64,000 bases of DNA from JACCZZ01 sp044227805 (GTDB taxonomy: Bacteria > Bacteroidota > Bacteroidia > Chitinophagales > UBA10324): the NCBI GenBank assembly GCA_044227805.1, contig JBGAWA010000001.1:62001-126000 (forward strand), written 5' to 3'. Positions within the stretch are counted from its first letter, which is position 1; each line of letters starts with the position of its first letter. The notes beneath the pieces were generated by a model, which was not told where the DNA came from, ran no database searches, and saw nothing but the letters and a program-made list of their open reading frames with translations. The position numbers and the translations under genes were made by a program. Of the stretch, positions 45,946-55,062 are shown piece by piece.

Positions 45946-46173
45946 ATGCCAAAAGGAATCATTAAGGAGAAGTTTTATTTTAATGAAAATAGCCTGGACT
46001 TTTATACCGGCACCCTTGAATGCACTGACAAAGAAGATGATGACGACCTTGTAGTGGGTGACGAATATGGCTTTGTTAGTTTGGTTTCAGTGACCACCGG
46101 AGATCATGTCCGTTTTAAGCACACCGTAGTATGGGGAAAGCATGCCTGTGGTGTATATTGGAATGATCACTGA
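45946..46173 (+). CDS. MPKGIIK-family small protein 3
   Basis: A 75-residue paralogue: MPKGIIKEKFYFNE, DFYTGTLECTDKEDDDD, YGFVSLVS and DHVRFKHTVVWGKHACGVYW. Closest to protein 2 (shared G-x-LECTD, YG-V, HVxF-H and a late Cys). Spaced 65 bases after it, and preceded like it by an A/T-rich gap, so either one transcript or separate promoters are possible. Nothing is known to me about function. Confidence 0.72.
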   Translation: MPKGIIKEKFYFNENSLDFYTGTLECTDKEDDDDLVVGDEYGFVSLVSVTTGDHVRFKHTVVWGKHACGVYWNDH

Positions 46174-46405
46174 AGACAGGAAGTTAATTCCGATGATGCT
46201 GGCCCACTTACCTACTCCCAAAAAAATTGATTTTAGAATGCTTCGGAAAATTTGCACCGCACTTTTATAAAGAGTGATACAGGTGCCAGCCAGTTTCTTC
46301 CAGAAAAGAAACTGCCTTTGATACAACCTGACTTTTCAATTAGGCAGGATATCCGTCGCAGGCAAATCAAATAGGATACTGTCAGAACTGGTGCATCTCA
46401 GGCAC

Positions 46406-48043
46406 CTATTCTATCAATGCTTTAAGCACAATGCGTTTGCCCTCAGCGGTAACGGCAACAAAATAAACTCCTGCAGGCATGGTGGTGGTTTGAACCTGCA
46501 GCGTCGCTCCTTCCGCATTTTGACTGAAGACTTTTCTTGCATTCATATCATAAATTTCCACGAGGCTGTTGGCAGGAAGGCCATTGATAACCAGGTAGTC
46601 AGCCGCAGGATTGGGGTAGAGGGAAATTGCGAGGGCATCCAACTCGTCATACGTTACTTTCAACTGCGGATCGGTCAACCTGGCTACATACATATTCGCT
46701 TTATTCACCTTGATGGAGCCAAAATACATGGCTGAACCGCCAATGCCAGTAACACCAACAAATTTCTTTTTTTGATAAATATCAAGGCAACTGACAGCAT
46801 CGTAATTCTTTCCACCCACTACTGTTGCCCATTGTTCCGTTCCGCTGCCGTTATATTTAACTATTGCAATTTCATTGGATCCCGGATTCGCTGTGGTTTC
46901 GCTCACCGCACCAAATGTGACGGATGAACCGGCGGCAGTAAATGCCACATACACATCACCGTCATTCGCCACCGCAAGGTCATTGGCGAAATCACCGGCA
47001 GCAGTGCCCCCTCCTGTTCGCAGCCATTGCATGACAAAATCAGCATTGTATTTGGCGATAAAGATTTCCGCATTGCCGGGAGACGTGATAGTTGTTCCGC
47101 TGATGCTGGCGGTGTAGGGTGAAAAGCTGCCGAAATTTCCCGCGAGGTAAATATTTCCCGCTGCATCAGCATCTATATTGCAGACATATCCGTTGGGAAT
47201 ATCACCCACATCCGCCGTATAAGTAAAGTTGCTTAACTCATCCAAACGCGAGACGAAGTAATCATTGAACGTTCCGTAAATAGTGTAATCGCCAAAAGTG
47301 GTGTAGCCTTCGCCAAAGTTGCCCAGCACATAGGTATTCCCAGTACCATCCACACAAATCCTGCTGCCGGAAGAATTGCCACCAAACTGACTGTTCGTCT
47401 GACGTGCCCAGGCGAAACCGCCAGTTGATCCATTGTATTTAACCACGCACATGTCATATACCGAAGCAGGTGATGCAAAATAATAAGCACCCTGCACGTT
47501 CATACTGCCTGCAAATTTTCCGGTCACATAAGCATCACCGGCAGGATTTACCGCTACATCATAAAAGAATTCCGAGCCTGCTCCGATGGTGTGATCCCAC
47601 CACTGCAATGCACCGTTGTTGTTGATCTTCATGATAAAGGCATCATTCTGTCCGCTGCCAGGCAAGGTGCTCCCCTCATACACAAGATCAACCTGGTAAT
47701 AACCACATAAAAAAACGTTACCGGAGGCATCCGCTGCAATCCGCTGCACGGTTGAACTTTCATTACTACCGATTGTCTTCACCCAGAGTACTGCGCCGCT
47801 CTTGCTGGTTTTTACCACAAAACTATTGTACTTGAAGGGAGTGGTAGAAGTGATATAATTGGCACCGACATAGTTGTCACCATAGAAAGTGCCTGCCACA
47901 AACATGTTACCGGCATTGTCGAATGCAAATCCGTTGACGGACGAACAACAACTGATATTTTTTGCTGCGGCCCAGGTGAATGACTGAGATACTGCTGTTC
48001 CGGTGACTGATATCAATGCCAGCAAGGCAAGAAGTGATTTCAT
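46406..48043 (-). CDS. T9SS-secreted beta-propeller (SBBP-like) protein
   Basis: A 545-residue secreted protein. A signal peptide (1-19, ending TAVSQ) is followed by about nine SBBP/NHL-like propeller repeats of the form DASGNVFLCGYY ... NNGALQWWDHTIG, recurring as PAGDAYVTGKF, GTGNTYVLGNF, AAGNIYLAGNF and NDGDVYVAFTA. The last ~75 residues are a T9SS sorting domain (ISLYPNPAADYLVING to TTMPAGVYFVAVTAEGKRIVLK). No enzyme motif; presumably a surface-exposed or released binding protein. Confidence 0.88.
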   Translation of the reverse strand: MKSLLALLALISVTGTAVSQSFTWAAAKNISCCSSVNGFAFDNAGNMFVAGTFYGDNYVGANYITSTTPFKYNSFVVKTSKSGAVLWVKTIGSNESSTVQRIAADASGNVFLCGYYQVDLVYEGSTLPGSGQNDAFIMKINNNGALQWWDHTIGAGSEFFYDVAVNPAGDAYVTGKFAGSMNVQGAYYFASPASVYDMCVVKYNGSTGGFAWARQTNSQFGGNSSGSRICVDGTGNTYVLGNFGEGYTTFGDYTIYGTFNDYFVSRLDELSNFTYTADVGDIPNGYVCNIDADAAGNIYLAGNFGSFSPYTASISGTTITSPGNAEIFIAKYNADFVMQWLRTGGGTAAGDFANDLAVANDGDVYVAFTAAGSSVTFGAVSETTANPGSNEIAIVKYNGSGTEQWATVVGGKNYDAVSCLDIYQKKKFVGVTGIGGSAMYFGSIKVNKANMYVARLTDPQLKVTYDELDALAISLYPNPAADYLVINGLPANSLVEIYDMNARKVFSQNAEGATLQVQTTTMPAGVYFVAVTAEGKRIVLKALIE

Positions 48044-48113
48044 GTATTAGCGTTTAGAGAGTAATGAAAATGAAAGATAAATAATATAGCAGGAACAGGA
48101 ATATACTGATTTT

Positions 48114-48420
48114 ACACATGGATTTTTTAAATAGAAAAATTCCGATACACTGCCATTTAGCACTGCTAAGGGATTGCTTCTTTCAACCCGGATTTTTCAG
48201 TGGAAAAATCCCGCTTCGCTGCGACTAAGAACTGCTAAGGGTTTGCTCAATTTGTCAAGCAAAGAAAATGTTTCACAAACCCTAAGCAGTTCTACGTCGG
48301 GGTTAAACCCGTTGCCGGCTTGAACTGCAAAATGTGGGTTCAACAGTTAAAAAATGTTTGGCAAACCCAAAGCATTTCTACGTTGGGTTTATTCTATCAC
48401 TGTCCTGAATTGCAAAAGGC
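48114..48420 (+). repeat. Decayed 152-bp element (forward), interrupted by copy F
   Basis: The left part (48114-48186) reads GGATTTTTTAAATAGAAAAA, TCCGATACACTGC, AGCACTGCTAAGGGATTGC, TTCTTTCAA. The right part (48344-48420) reads CAGTTAAAAAATGTTTGGC, AAACCCAAAGCATTTCTACG, TTGGGTTTATTC, CTGAATTGCAAAAGGC. Joined without copy F and one TTCAA they recreate the order of an intact element, including loop and both hairpin arms. Copy F therefore landed inside an older copy. The rest of the 48044-48590 gap shows nothing. Confidence 0.72.
48187..48338 (+). repeat. 152-bp MITE-like element, copy F (nested)
   Basis: Full-length copy flanked by TTCAA (48182-48186 and 48339-48343) and lying in the loop of an older relic of the same family. 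Differences from copy A include CGACTAAG at the hairpin base, GTCAAGCAAAG in the loop and GCCGGCTTG near the right end. Confidence 0.87.
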
Positions 48421-48590
48421 ACGCGAAACTGGAAGAAGAAGGCCTGGTCATTTACGTTCATATCTTGCATACTCTTATACAACTCTGACCCGTGTTGAAA
48501 TCAATACGCCCATACATTGAAAGGTAAAATCCCCATTACAGTGAGCGTTCGATTCCTGCCGGTGAAATAGTTGCTGTAATAACAGTATCA

Positions 48591-49769
48591 TCATCTACTG
48601 ATCACAATAAGTTTGGCAACAGATTGCTTATTGCCTGTAGTAACACGGCAATGATACAATCCACTTGTCAGCCCTAAAACAGGGATGATCATTTCCTGTT
48701 GTTCACCTTCCCTCATTTTCTCATAAACTACCATGCCCAGTGAATTGGTGATGATGAGTGACGTTTCTGCATACTCCGCTTGCAGGAACTGTATCGTCAC
48801 ATCATCACTTGCAGGATTTGGAAATAATGAAAATAAGGCATGTTCACCGGCAACAGCATCACTGTTCATGGATAGTGTTTCCCCGCTGATCCTTTCTGGA
48901 AAATCATTGCACCCATCTATTCTTGCTGTCAGTGTAGAATGGGTGAGTGCTGCAAATCCGGCGCCGAGCAAGATATAATCGCCGGCCTGGTACAATACGC
49001 TTGCGTAGGCTCCCACGGTAACGGCTCCGCTGGCCGTTACAGAATTTCCGGCTATATCAGCATCATAATCCCCCACACCAAAAGTATTCAGGACGTTGAT
49101 CATGTCAGCGGCACATCCGTTGCCGCAACCGGCAGCCACATAATCCTCGCCATCCACCAGTACATTTCCGGTGATGTCGCAAAAAACAGGAATTACATTT
49201 TTAGCCCAGTTGCCATCAATGTAACCACCATCTGTATTTATGACCAGCGTATTGGTATCAACCGGCTGCGCCACCTCAAAGTGCAGGTGTACCCCGCTGG
49301 CACAACCTACTTCACCTTCCGTTCCAAGCACTGTACCTGCCGATACATAATCTCCTTCGTCTATGGCGGAAGGAACAGAATGGTATTGCATGTGCGTGTA
49401 TTTGGTCCATTCGCCATTGGGATGTTCCATCCATACATAATTGTTTAGACAGAAAGTCTCGCTGCAATCGCACTGCTGACTGTGTTCATCGTCAATGAAA
49501 CGGATCCAGCCATCAGCCGCCGCTACTATGGAATTGCCATTGTTGCCCACCATATCAATTCTGCCTCTCGGGCAATGATTAAAGTGATCGTTCGTAACCG
49601 TAACTGATGTTCCGTTTGCGAAAGGAATGCGGTAAATGCCGTTGGATAGTTCATAGGGGCCGCAATAATTGGTACTGCCGTCGCATTCGCTGTCCACCGT
49701 GATGCAGGGTTGTGCCTGAACAGCTATGGACATGAGAACGCAGATGATAAAAAGTGAAGATAGTTTCAT
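48591..49769 (-). CDS. Secreted M23-family metallopeptidase, T9SS cargo
   Basis: A 392-residue secreted protein. Signal peptide 1-19 (ending VQAQ). The LytM/M23 domain (~40-185) has the zinc ligands in HCPRGRIDMVG (H...D) and HLHFEV (HxH) and the segment YVWMEHPNGEWTKYTHMQYHS. A beta-stack region (~240-290; GDYILLGAGF) resembles the coathanger-type stack common in Bacteroidota secreted proteins. The end is a T9SS sorting domain (SLFPNPASDDVTIQFL to GLTSGLYHCRVTTGNK). M23 enzymes cleave glycine- or peptide-crosslinks in peptidoglycan; as a T9SS cargo it would act outside the cell, for instance on other bacteria. Confidence 0.9.
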   Translation of the reverse strand: MKLSSLFIICVLMSIAVQAQPCITVDSECDGSTNYCGPYELSNGIYRIPFANGTSVTVTNDHFNHCPRGRIDMVGNNGNSIVAAADGWIRFIDDEHSQQCDCSETFCLNNYVWMEHPNGEWTKYTHMQYHSVPSAIDEGDYVSAGTVLGTEGEVGCASGVHLHFEVAQPVDTNTLVINTDGGYIDGNWAKNVIPVFCDITGNVLVDGEDYVAAGCGNGCAADMINVLNTFGVGDYDADIAGNSVTASGAVTVGAYASVLYQAGDYILLGAGFAALTHSTLTARIDGCNDFPERISGETLSMNSDAVAGEHALFSLFPNPASDDVTIQFLQAEYAETSLIITNSLGMVVYEKMREGEQQEMIIPVLGLTSGLYHCRVTTGNKQSVAKLIVISR

Positions 49770-49790
49770 ACAATGATTTTCTGGGAGGTT

Positions 49791-49821
49791 AAAAAAACTC
49801 CGGCGTTGCAGCCGGAGTTTA
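49791..49821 (-). terminator. Rho-independent terminator of the M4 peptidase gene
   Basis: Read on the minus strand, AAACTCCGGC (49820-49811) pairs perfectly with GCCGGAGTTT (49804-49795) around a six-base loop and runs into seven Ts, directly after the M4 stop codon. It separates that gene from the M23 gene behind it. Confidence 0.9.
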
Positions 49822-49824
49822 CGA

Positions 49825-52119
49825 TTAGTGTTGAATTACAAATTTTTGAACGCTCGATCTTCCTTCCGATTTCAGCAGGCACATATATATCCCATTTGAA
49901 AAATGGCCGGTGTTGATTTCCTTTTTGAAATGAAGGCCGGTAATGGTTTCATGATTTAACAAGGTAAGCATGATTCTGCCTGTTACATCTGTCACCAATA
50001 AATCAACGGGGGTATCTTCATTCCAGTCAAACTCAATATTCGTTACCTGGTTAGCCGGATTGGGATAGATTCTTATAAGCGACTCGGCAATGGAAGGAGA
50101 CAATAGGACTTCCTCACTTTCGGACGATTTTGTATCATCAGGATCATAATTGCTCAACTCACACTCATCAATCATAGCGACAAATGTGCTGCCGCTCTTT
50201 GCAATAAAGTCAGGAAAGAGGTTAATCTCCTTTCCGCTTTCCAGTGTAATGTTTGCACCGCTGTTGATGGTAACAGCACATGGCAAAAAATATTGGTTAA
50301 AGAGCAGGGAGTAATTCCTGATTTCATCGGAAGCGATAAAAAACAATGGAAACGCCGAACTATAGGTTCCACAAATACTTCCGTTCAGGTAAGTATCCGG
50401 ATCAATAATGCCCACAGCTTCCCATGCGGCGCCGGTACTGATCATCTGTTGGGAACAGTTTCCATACAGATCAGCAGCAGCGGCGATCCATGCATTGCGC
50501 GCCGTGGGATAGCCGTTGGTACTGTTCAGGTAATACATCATGGCCTGCCAGGCAATGGCGATAGCATCATCAAAGCCAATACCTTCCACCTTTGTGGTTA
50601 TACCATTGTCATTCATTTCCTCACCACCTGTTACCAGGAGCCAGAACATGTGATTCTGGACACTGCTGTTGGTATGAACACCTCCGGCATCATCACTGCC
50701 ATCATACCAAAAATCACCATAATAAGTATCCGGATCATTAAAATCATTAGGTGTGATAAATGACCGGATCTCATGATCCGATTTATCTGCTGCCATCAAC
50801 CAGTCAGTTGTTCCTTCTGCGAAGCGTTCTACTGCCTCGCCAAAAATATCAGCGAACGATTCATTCAGGGCGCCTGATTCATTCATGTAGAGCAAAGGGT
50901 CAATATGTGCATAGTAGATCACCCCATGCGTAAACTCATGACCCAGAATATCATCCGTATTGTAATCATCGGTGAAAAGTGTAGTGGTGGCACCGGAACC
51001 AACAAGAATATTATCAATCACCGGTTCAAATCTTGCATTTTTTCCAGTTGGATTTCCCTGGTTATCTGAAAAGACATAGTCATTGTATACATCCATCAGG
51101 CCGCCGTTGCCATCATAACTTTCGTGATTCCAGGTGCTATTATAGTAATCAAAAGCATTTCTCATCGCCCACAGAGAGCTGATGCACATCTGTTTGGTGT
51201 AGCTGGTACCCTGTGTCCAGTTATTATCTGCATCACAACGCAATTCACCATCCCCGTCATCCCAGGAATAGATCGGCGAATCACTGTGGCAATCGTCCAC
51301 TGACTGGAAAGACGCTGTGCCGCTGCATCCTTCCGCATCAAACCGTGTATGGACTGTTTGTGTGCCATTGAATGTTGTAGCCGCTGTCCCTCCTGAACAA
51401 GAAATGCCGAGATCCTGTATCCGTAAAATATTACCGGTTTGCGCAGCAACATAAACCAACTGGGAACTGTATGGTTTTTTGGTGAATAGTATCATCCTGT
51501 AGGCGAGCACGTAGTTTGACGCGACCATATCACCATTTACATCCTTCTTTACCAGCAAAAGTTCGGGCTGGGGATATAAGGTGGCAGCAGGATCATTCTT
51601 TTTTATTTTGAACCGCAGCTCCTCGTCACCTTCCCAGAGATATTCCTGCGCAGGCACAGCTTTCAGTGCGATGTCAATGGCCTCTTGCTCCGTCAACGAC
51701 GGATGCACGTTTGTTTCCAATGTTCTCACAAAGTCACCGTTGATGAGGTACACTTTTCCATTCCGCTCATGCACGGTATATTCCACCATTTCCACTCTCA
51801 CACCCTGGTAATACTGACCGTAGCGATAGTGGTGGTTGCCTACTGCATCTTCTTTTTGCATCAACAGGCGCATTTCATCATTGGCACTTAAGCCGAGTAA
51901 TTCAGGTTGCTGATTGAATATTTCCTTTCCGGAATAAGGTGCATCGTTACGGAATCTTATCCAGCCTTCCTGGCTGTCAGGAAATAAAAAACGGCCGTAT
52001 ATTTTATCCTGTAATTTTTCCTGTGGCAACGGTTGGTTGACCTGCTGCGCGGCAGCTGCGATTGCGAGCATCAGTAATATCAAGCACAGCAGTTTTGATT
52101 TCTGAATCATCTGTTTCAT
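49825..52119 (-). CDS. Secreted M4 (thermolysin-like) metallopeptidase, T9SS cargo
   Basis: A 764-residue secreted zinc protease. A signal peptide (1-24) is followed by an FTP/PepSY-like propeptide (~35-225; YGQYYQGVRVEMVEYTVHERNGKVYLINGDFV). The M4 catalytic domain has the HExxH zinc site HEFTH (His394, Glu395, His398) and the third ligand region in GALNESFADIFGE. The late GGVHTNSSVQNHMFWLL carries the catalytic His region. A coathanger-type beta stack (~590-655) and a T9SS sorting domain (IRIYPNPANQVTNIEF to FSNGIYMCLLKSEGRS) close it. Activated by removal of the propeptide; likely digests extracellular protein. Confidence 0.93.
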   Translation of the reverse strand: MKQMIQKSKLLCLILLMLAIAAAAQQVNQPLPQEKLQDKIYGRFLFPDSQEGWIRFRNDAPYSGKEIFNQQPELLGLSANDEMRLLMQKEDAVGNHHYRYGQYYQGVRVEMVEYTVHERNGKVYLINGDFVRTLETNVHPSLTEQEAIDIALKAVPAQEYLWEGDEELRFKIKKNDPAATLYPQPELLLVKKDVNGDMVASNYVLAYRMILFTKKPYSSQLVYVAAQTGNILRIQDLGISCSGGTAATTFNGTQTVHTRFDAEGCSGTASFQSVDDCHSDSPIYSWDDGDGELRCDADNNWTQGTSYTKQMCISSLWAMRNAFDYYNSTWNHESYDGNGGLMDVYNDYVFSDNQGNPTGKNARFEPVIDNILVGSGATTTLFTDDYNTDDILGHEFTHGVIYYAHIDPLLYMNESGALNESFADIFGEAVERFAEGTTDWLMAADKSDHEIRSFITPNDFNDPDTYYGDFWYDGSDDAGGVHTNSSVQNHMFWLLVTGGEEMNDNGITTKVEGIGFDDAIAIAWQAMMYYLNSTNGYPTARNAWIAAAADLYGNCSQQMISTGAAWEAVGIIDPDTYLNGSICGTYSSAFPLFFIASDEIRNYSLLFNQYFLPCAVTINSGANITLESGKEINLFPDFIAKSGSTFVAMIDECELSNYDPDDTKSSESEEVLLSPSIAESLIRIYPNPANQVTNIEFDWNEDTPVDLLVTDVTGRIMLTLLNHETITGLHFKKEINTGHFSNGIYMCLLKSEGRSSVQKFVIQH

Positions 52120-52149
52120 GATTTTATTTTTTAATTACTCATGAAATGA

Positions 52150-53847
52150 TCAGCGATCCTGTTGTTTTGCTGTTGACATTGATGACGACATCTCATCAAT
52201 CTGGCTCTGCAGCTGAATGACATAGAGTGAAAGCTCTTCAATCTTCTGCATCATCTTCCGCTGCATCTCTCCAACAGAAATTCCATTCTCCTTTACTTCC
52301 GTCGCGGTAGGAATACCCGGCAGGTGCTTGTTCTCTGCTACAAAAGATTTAAGCTCGCTGATGGAGGGCATCACATGGTCTTCCTCGAATACATAGTCTG
52401 GCCAATTCTCACTCATCTGCACTTTCAATTCTTCACAGATCACTTTTCCATCCACCGTCAAGAGGTATCCCGTTGCAGGAGCAGAAGCGCCGATCATCAC
52501 ATTACCTCCGGCGTAGCACATCGAGATATCGCCTCCGTCATTGTTGAGATATAATTTTGATACTGCGCCATTACTGCGTGCCATTATTTCATTGTTATCA
52601 ATGGCAATATTGGTGGAAGAAGTGCTGCCACTGATGATGAAGCCACCACCGGCCGGCTCGGCATCTTCACCAAAATCAACATGAAGCTGCGCTTGCGGGT
52701 TGGTTACCCCAATGCCTACATTTCCCGTACAATACACTTTGCCGTACAGAAAGGCTGCATAGCTGCCGCTGTTGTTTTCATCAACAACAGAAAAAAGCCC
52801 GTAGTTGGAGCCTGTACTGCTGGGTATATTTACATACACCCCTGTTTTTGTATTGCTTCCCGAAGTTGCAGGAATGGAAATATACTGGCCATACAGGCTA
52901 CCCAATCCTGACATAGTTTTATAGTCGCCATACAGGGTTCCGGAAGCTCCTGAAGTCATGGAGGTATAATTTCCATAGTTGATTCCTGATCCAAGCAAAT
53001 CCATCATAGTGCGGTTTCCATAACCGACACCGGTGCCATAATTCTGAATATCATTATAAATGCCATTCACCACTCCTGAGGTACCGGTGGTTTGCCACAC
53101 CTGGTTGTAAAAACCATATTTTGTTCCGGTGCTTGCGGTGGTAACAAAGCTGTGTATGCCTTCCGCCTGTCCGGTGGTACTGTAAGCTGTTTCAACATTG
53201 AGACCTTTGGAAGTGGTAGTGTTATACAAATCAAGTTTGCCGCGTGTACCGGCAAAGGCAGGTGATCCGGTCCAGAGGTTGGTACCATTATCCTGCAGCA
53301 CACCGGTTACCAGCGCAGTACCGTTCCACTTGGGAATGTAATTGGTGGTGTTGGTGCCCACCTGTGGATCAGTCTCCGCGCCGCCGCCGCCTCCGGCAGT
53401 TGATTGCGTGGTGCCATCAGCAAATTTTATATTGGTAACATAGGCGTCTCTCCATTTCAATGCATCGCTGCCCAGATCGATGGTCCCTGTAGCATTTGGA
53501 ACCAGCGAGAGGTTTATGGAAGTCGCATTGAGATTCGATAAATCCTTTTTAAGCTGGAGCACAGATTTCCAGCTGCTACCGTCATAGTAATAAAAGCCCG
53601 GCTGGCTGTTAGTCTGATATATCAGCAATCCTTCAATAGGCGCCGCAATGGCATCACGTTGCGTTTTTGTCATGCGTGGCAGCAAGACGCCTTTGGTAGT
53701 AGAACTTATCTCCAGCAAAGAAGAAGCATTAGGCGTTGATGTTCCGATACCAGCCGCGCCCGAAGAAGGAAAAGTATTTTGCGCGGCTAACTGATGAATG
53801 GCTCCGCTTGTTATAAACAGAACCAGGATGAAGATGATCTTTTTCAT
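52150..53847 (-). CDS. Secreted tail-fibre-like (intramolecular-chaperone-type ending) protein
   Basis: A 565-residue secreted protein of a type common in Bacteroidota. Signal peptide 1-21 (ending HQLAAQ). The opening GAAGIGTSTPNASSLLEISSTTKGVLLPRMT and FYYYDGSSWK are standard for these proteins. The middle is a Gly/Ser/Thr/Tyr-rich repeat region (YGNYTSMTSGASGTLYGDYK). It ends with WPDYVFEEDHVMPSISELKS, a LPGIPTATEVKENGISVGEMQ segment and a coiled coil (KMMQKIEELSLYVIQLQSQIDEM), similar to endings annotated as tail-fibre/S74-like. Probably a fibrous surface protein. There is no phage module nearby. Upstream of the M4 gene by 30 bases on the same strand, perhaps co-transcribed. Confidence 0.8.
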   Translation of the reverse strand: MKKIIFILVLFITSGAIHQLAAQNTFPSSGAAGIGTSTPNASSLLEISSTTKGVLLPRMTKTQRDAIAAPIEGLLIYQTNSQPGFYYYDGSSWKSVLQLKKDLSNLNATSINLSLVPNATGTIDLGSDALKWRDAYVTNIKFADGTTQSTAGGGGGAETDPQVGTNTTNYIPKWNGTALVTGVLQDNGTNLWTGSPAFAGTRGKLDLYNTTTSKGLNVETAYSTTGQAEGIHSFVTTASTGTKYGFYNQVWQTTGTSGVVNGIYNDIQNYGTGVGYGNRTMMDLLGSGINYGNYTSMTSGASGTLYGDYKTMSGLGSLYGQYISIPATSGSNTKTGVYVNIPSSTGSNYGLFSVVDENNSGSYAAFLYGKVYCTGNVGIGVTNPQAQLHVDFGEDAEPAGGGFIISGSTSSTNIAIDNNEIMARSNGAVSKLYLNNDGGDISMCYAGGNVMIGASAPATGYLLTVDGKVICEELKVQMSENWPDYVFEEDHVMPSISELKSFVAENKHLPGIPTATEVKENGISVGEMQRKMMQKIEELSLYVIQLQSQIDEMSSSMSTAKQQDR

Positions 53848-54089
53848 GATTTTTTTTTTAGTAGTTGAATTAATTTTCGTCAAACATATCACGGCAAGGC
53901 AGCCCGTTCCTAATCGGTTTTGTAAACGGATAGTTTGAATTGGTGAAAGGAAAACCCAGGTGGGAAACAGGCTATGACAGCGCAGAAGCTATTAATGTAA
54001 CCAGATAAGTAATGGCTATCAACATTGAACAACAGTCATAAAGACGCGAAATTCCCATAGGTGAAGGCCAATAGGCATAAACGATTTTC

Positions 54090-54437
54090 TCAAGGTGCGG
54101 CCAGCTCTCTTATTTCCACGCTGTTACCGTCTCCAGCCAGAATGGGGCAACTCTTCGCCAATTCTACAGCTTCTTCAAAGCTTGCGGCTGCCACCAAAAT
54201 ATATCCGGCAAGCGATTCAGTATTGGCAACATAAGGACCTTCTGTTACCTGCTCAGCCGGCCTGATGACCCTGCCTTCTTTTGAAAAATGGTTACCACCT
54301 TCCAGCAGTTGGTTTTTTGTTGCGATAGCATCTATCCAGCGTCCCCACATTTTCATATATTCTTTCATTTGTTCGTTTGTGGGTTGCTTCTCCGGGGTAT
54401 CAAGGTCCATCCGGAAAATCAGTGCATACGTTTTCAT
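54090..54437 (-). CDS. YciI-related (YCII/DGPF-type) protein
   Basis: A 115-residue protein with the YCII-related ferredoxin-like fold: MKTYALIFRMDLDTPEKQPTNEQMKEYMKMWGRWIDAI at the start, GGNHFSKEGRVIRPAE and TEGPYVANTESLAGYILVAAASFEEAVELAKSCP later. The family has a conserved Asp/His pair and includes dehydrochlorinase-like and PhnB-associated proteins, but most members have no known role. Often found beside SRPBCC genes, as here. Confidence 0.85.
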   Translation of the reverse strand: MKTYALIFRMDLDTPEKQPTNEQMKEYMKMWGRWIDAIATKNQLLEGGNHFSKEGRVIRPAEQVTEGPYVANTESLAGYILVAAASFEEAVELAKSCPILAGDGNSVEIRELAAP

Positions 54438-54572
54438 TGCACTTTCATTTTAGTCATGTTCTAAAAGCAGAAAATTCGCGGTACGCAAAAACAGGGATCA
54501 CCTACACTACATGGACATACCTCTTCATCAAGATCTTTGCGGTTAATCAGCACCTTGTCCTGTACCAGGCTA

Positions 54573-55004
54573 CTAACGTTCAGCAATTTCCTTAATCTGA
54601 TGCAGAAATGCCTCCATTCCCTGTTCGGAATGATTACGTCCTTCTTCACTGGCAAAACCCTGCTGTGCCCACGTGAGTTCAGTGGAGTCATCGCCTTTTG
54701 CTGCTAATGTGTAGGTGATGGTTGAATAATTTTCCGGTTTATCTTCGAGGCCGGAAAACCCACTCCAGTAGCTGTAGATCAGTTTTTCTCCAGGAAGGTT
54801 TTCCAAGATATGACCATGATCACGATACTGCTGCCCGTTGTATTCACCCTGAAAAACGATTTCACTGCCTTCCTGCCAGTCGGTGACGGTCTCAGTGCCG
54901 AATAAATATTCCTTGATAATGTCCGGCGTGGTAAGGCAATGCCATACCTTCTCTCGTGAAGCATTAATCGTAACAGATTTCGCGACTGTAAGATCATGTC
55001 TCAT
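54573..55004 (-). CDS. SRPBCC (AHSA1-type) protein
   Basis: A 143-residue START-like domain: LTVAKSVTINASREKVWHCLTTPDIIKEYLFGTETVTDWQEGSEI, then YRDHGHILENLPGEKLIYSYWSGFSGLEDKPENYSTITYTL and a C-terminal helix with HSEQGMEAFLHQIKEIAE. All are standard for the AHSA1 subgroup (W-x-V, DW-x-G-S). Its ligand is unknown. Together with the YciI-like gene 135 bases downstream it may form a small unit; such pairs are common in Bacteroidota. Confidence 0.88.
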   Translation of the reverse strand: MRHDLTVAKSVTINASREKVWHCLTTPDIIKEYLFGTETVTDWQEGSEIVFQGEYNGQQYRDHGHILENLPGEKLIYSYWSGFSGLEDKPENYSTITYTLAAKGDDSTELTWAQQGFASEEGRNHSEQGMEAFLHQIKEIAER

Positions 55005-55062
55005 GTTGTTATTTCATTTGTTAGGTGAAAATCAGTTTTCTTATCGGTCAACAACGTCATTT

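Noticed and set aside
48320..48520. 66-codon frame beginning in repeat copy F
   Set aside because: Composed of repeat and relic sequence plus unremarkable DNA.
48540..48570. GTTCGATTCCTGCC resembling a tRNA T-arm
   Set aside because: No acceptor, D or anticodon stems can be formed with the upstream 60 bases.
52150..53847. Prophage tail-fibre gene
   Set aside because: It has a signal peptide and stands among secreted-protein genes with no other phage gene; the ending is common in chromosomal Bacteroidota proteins.
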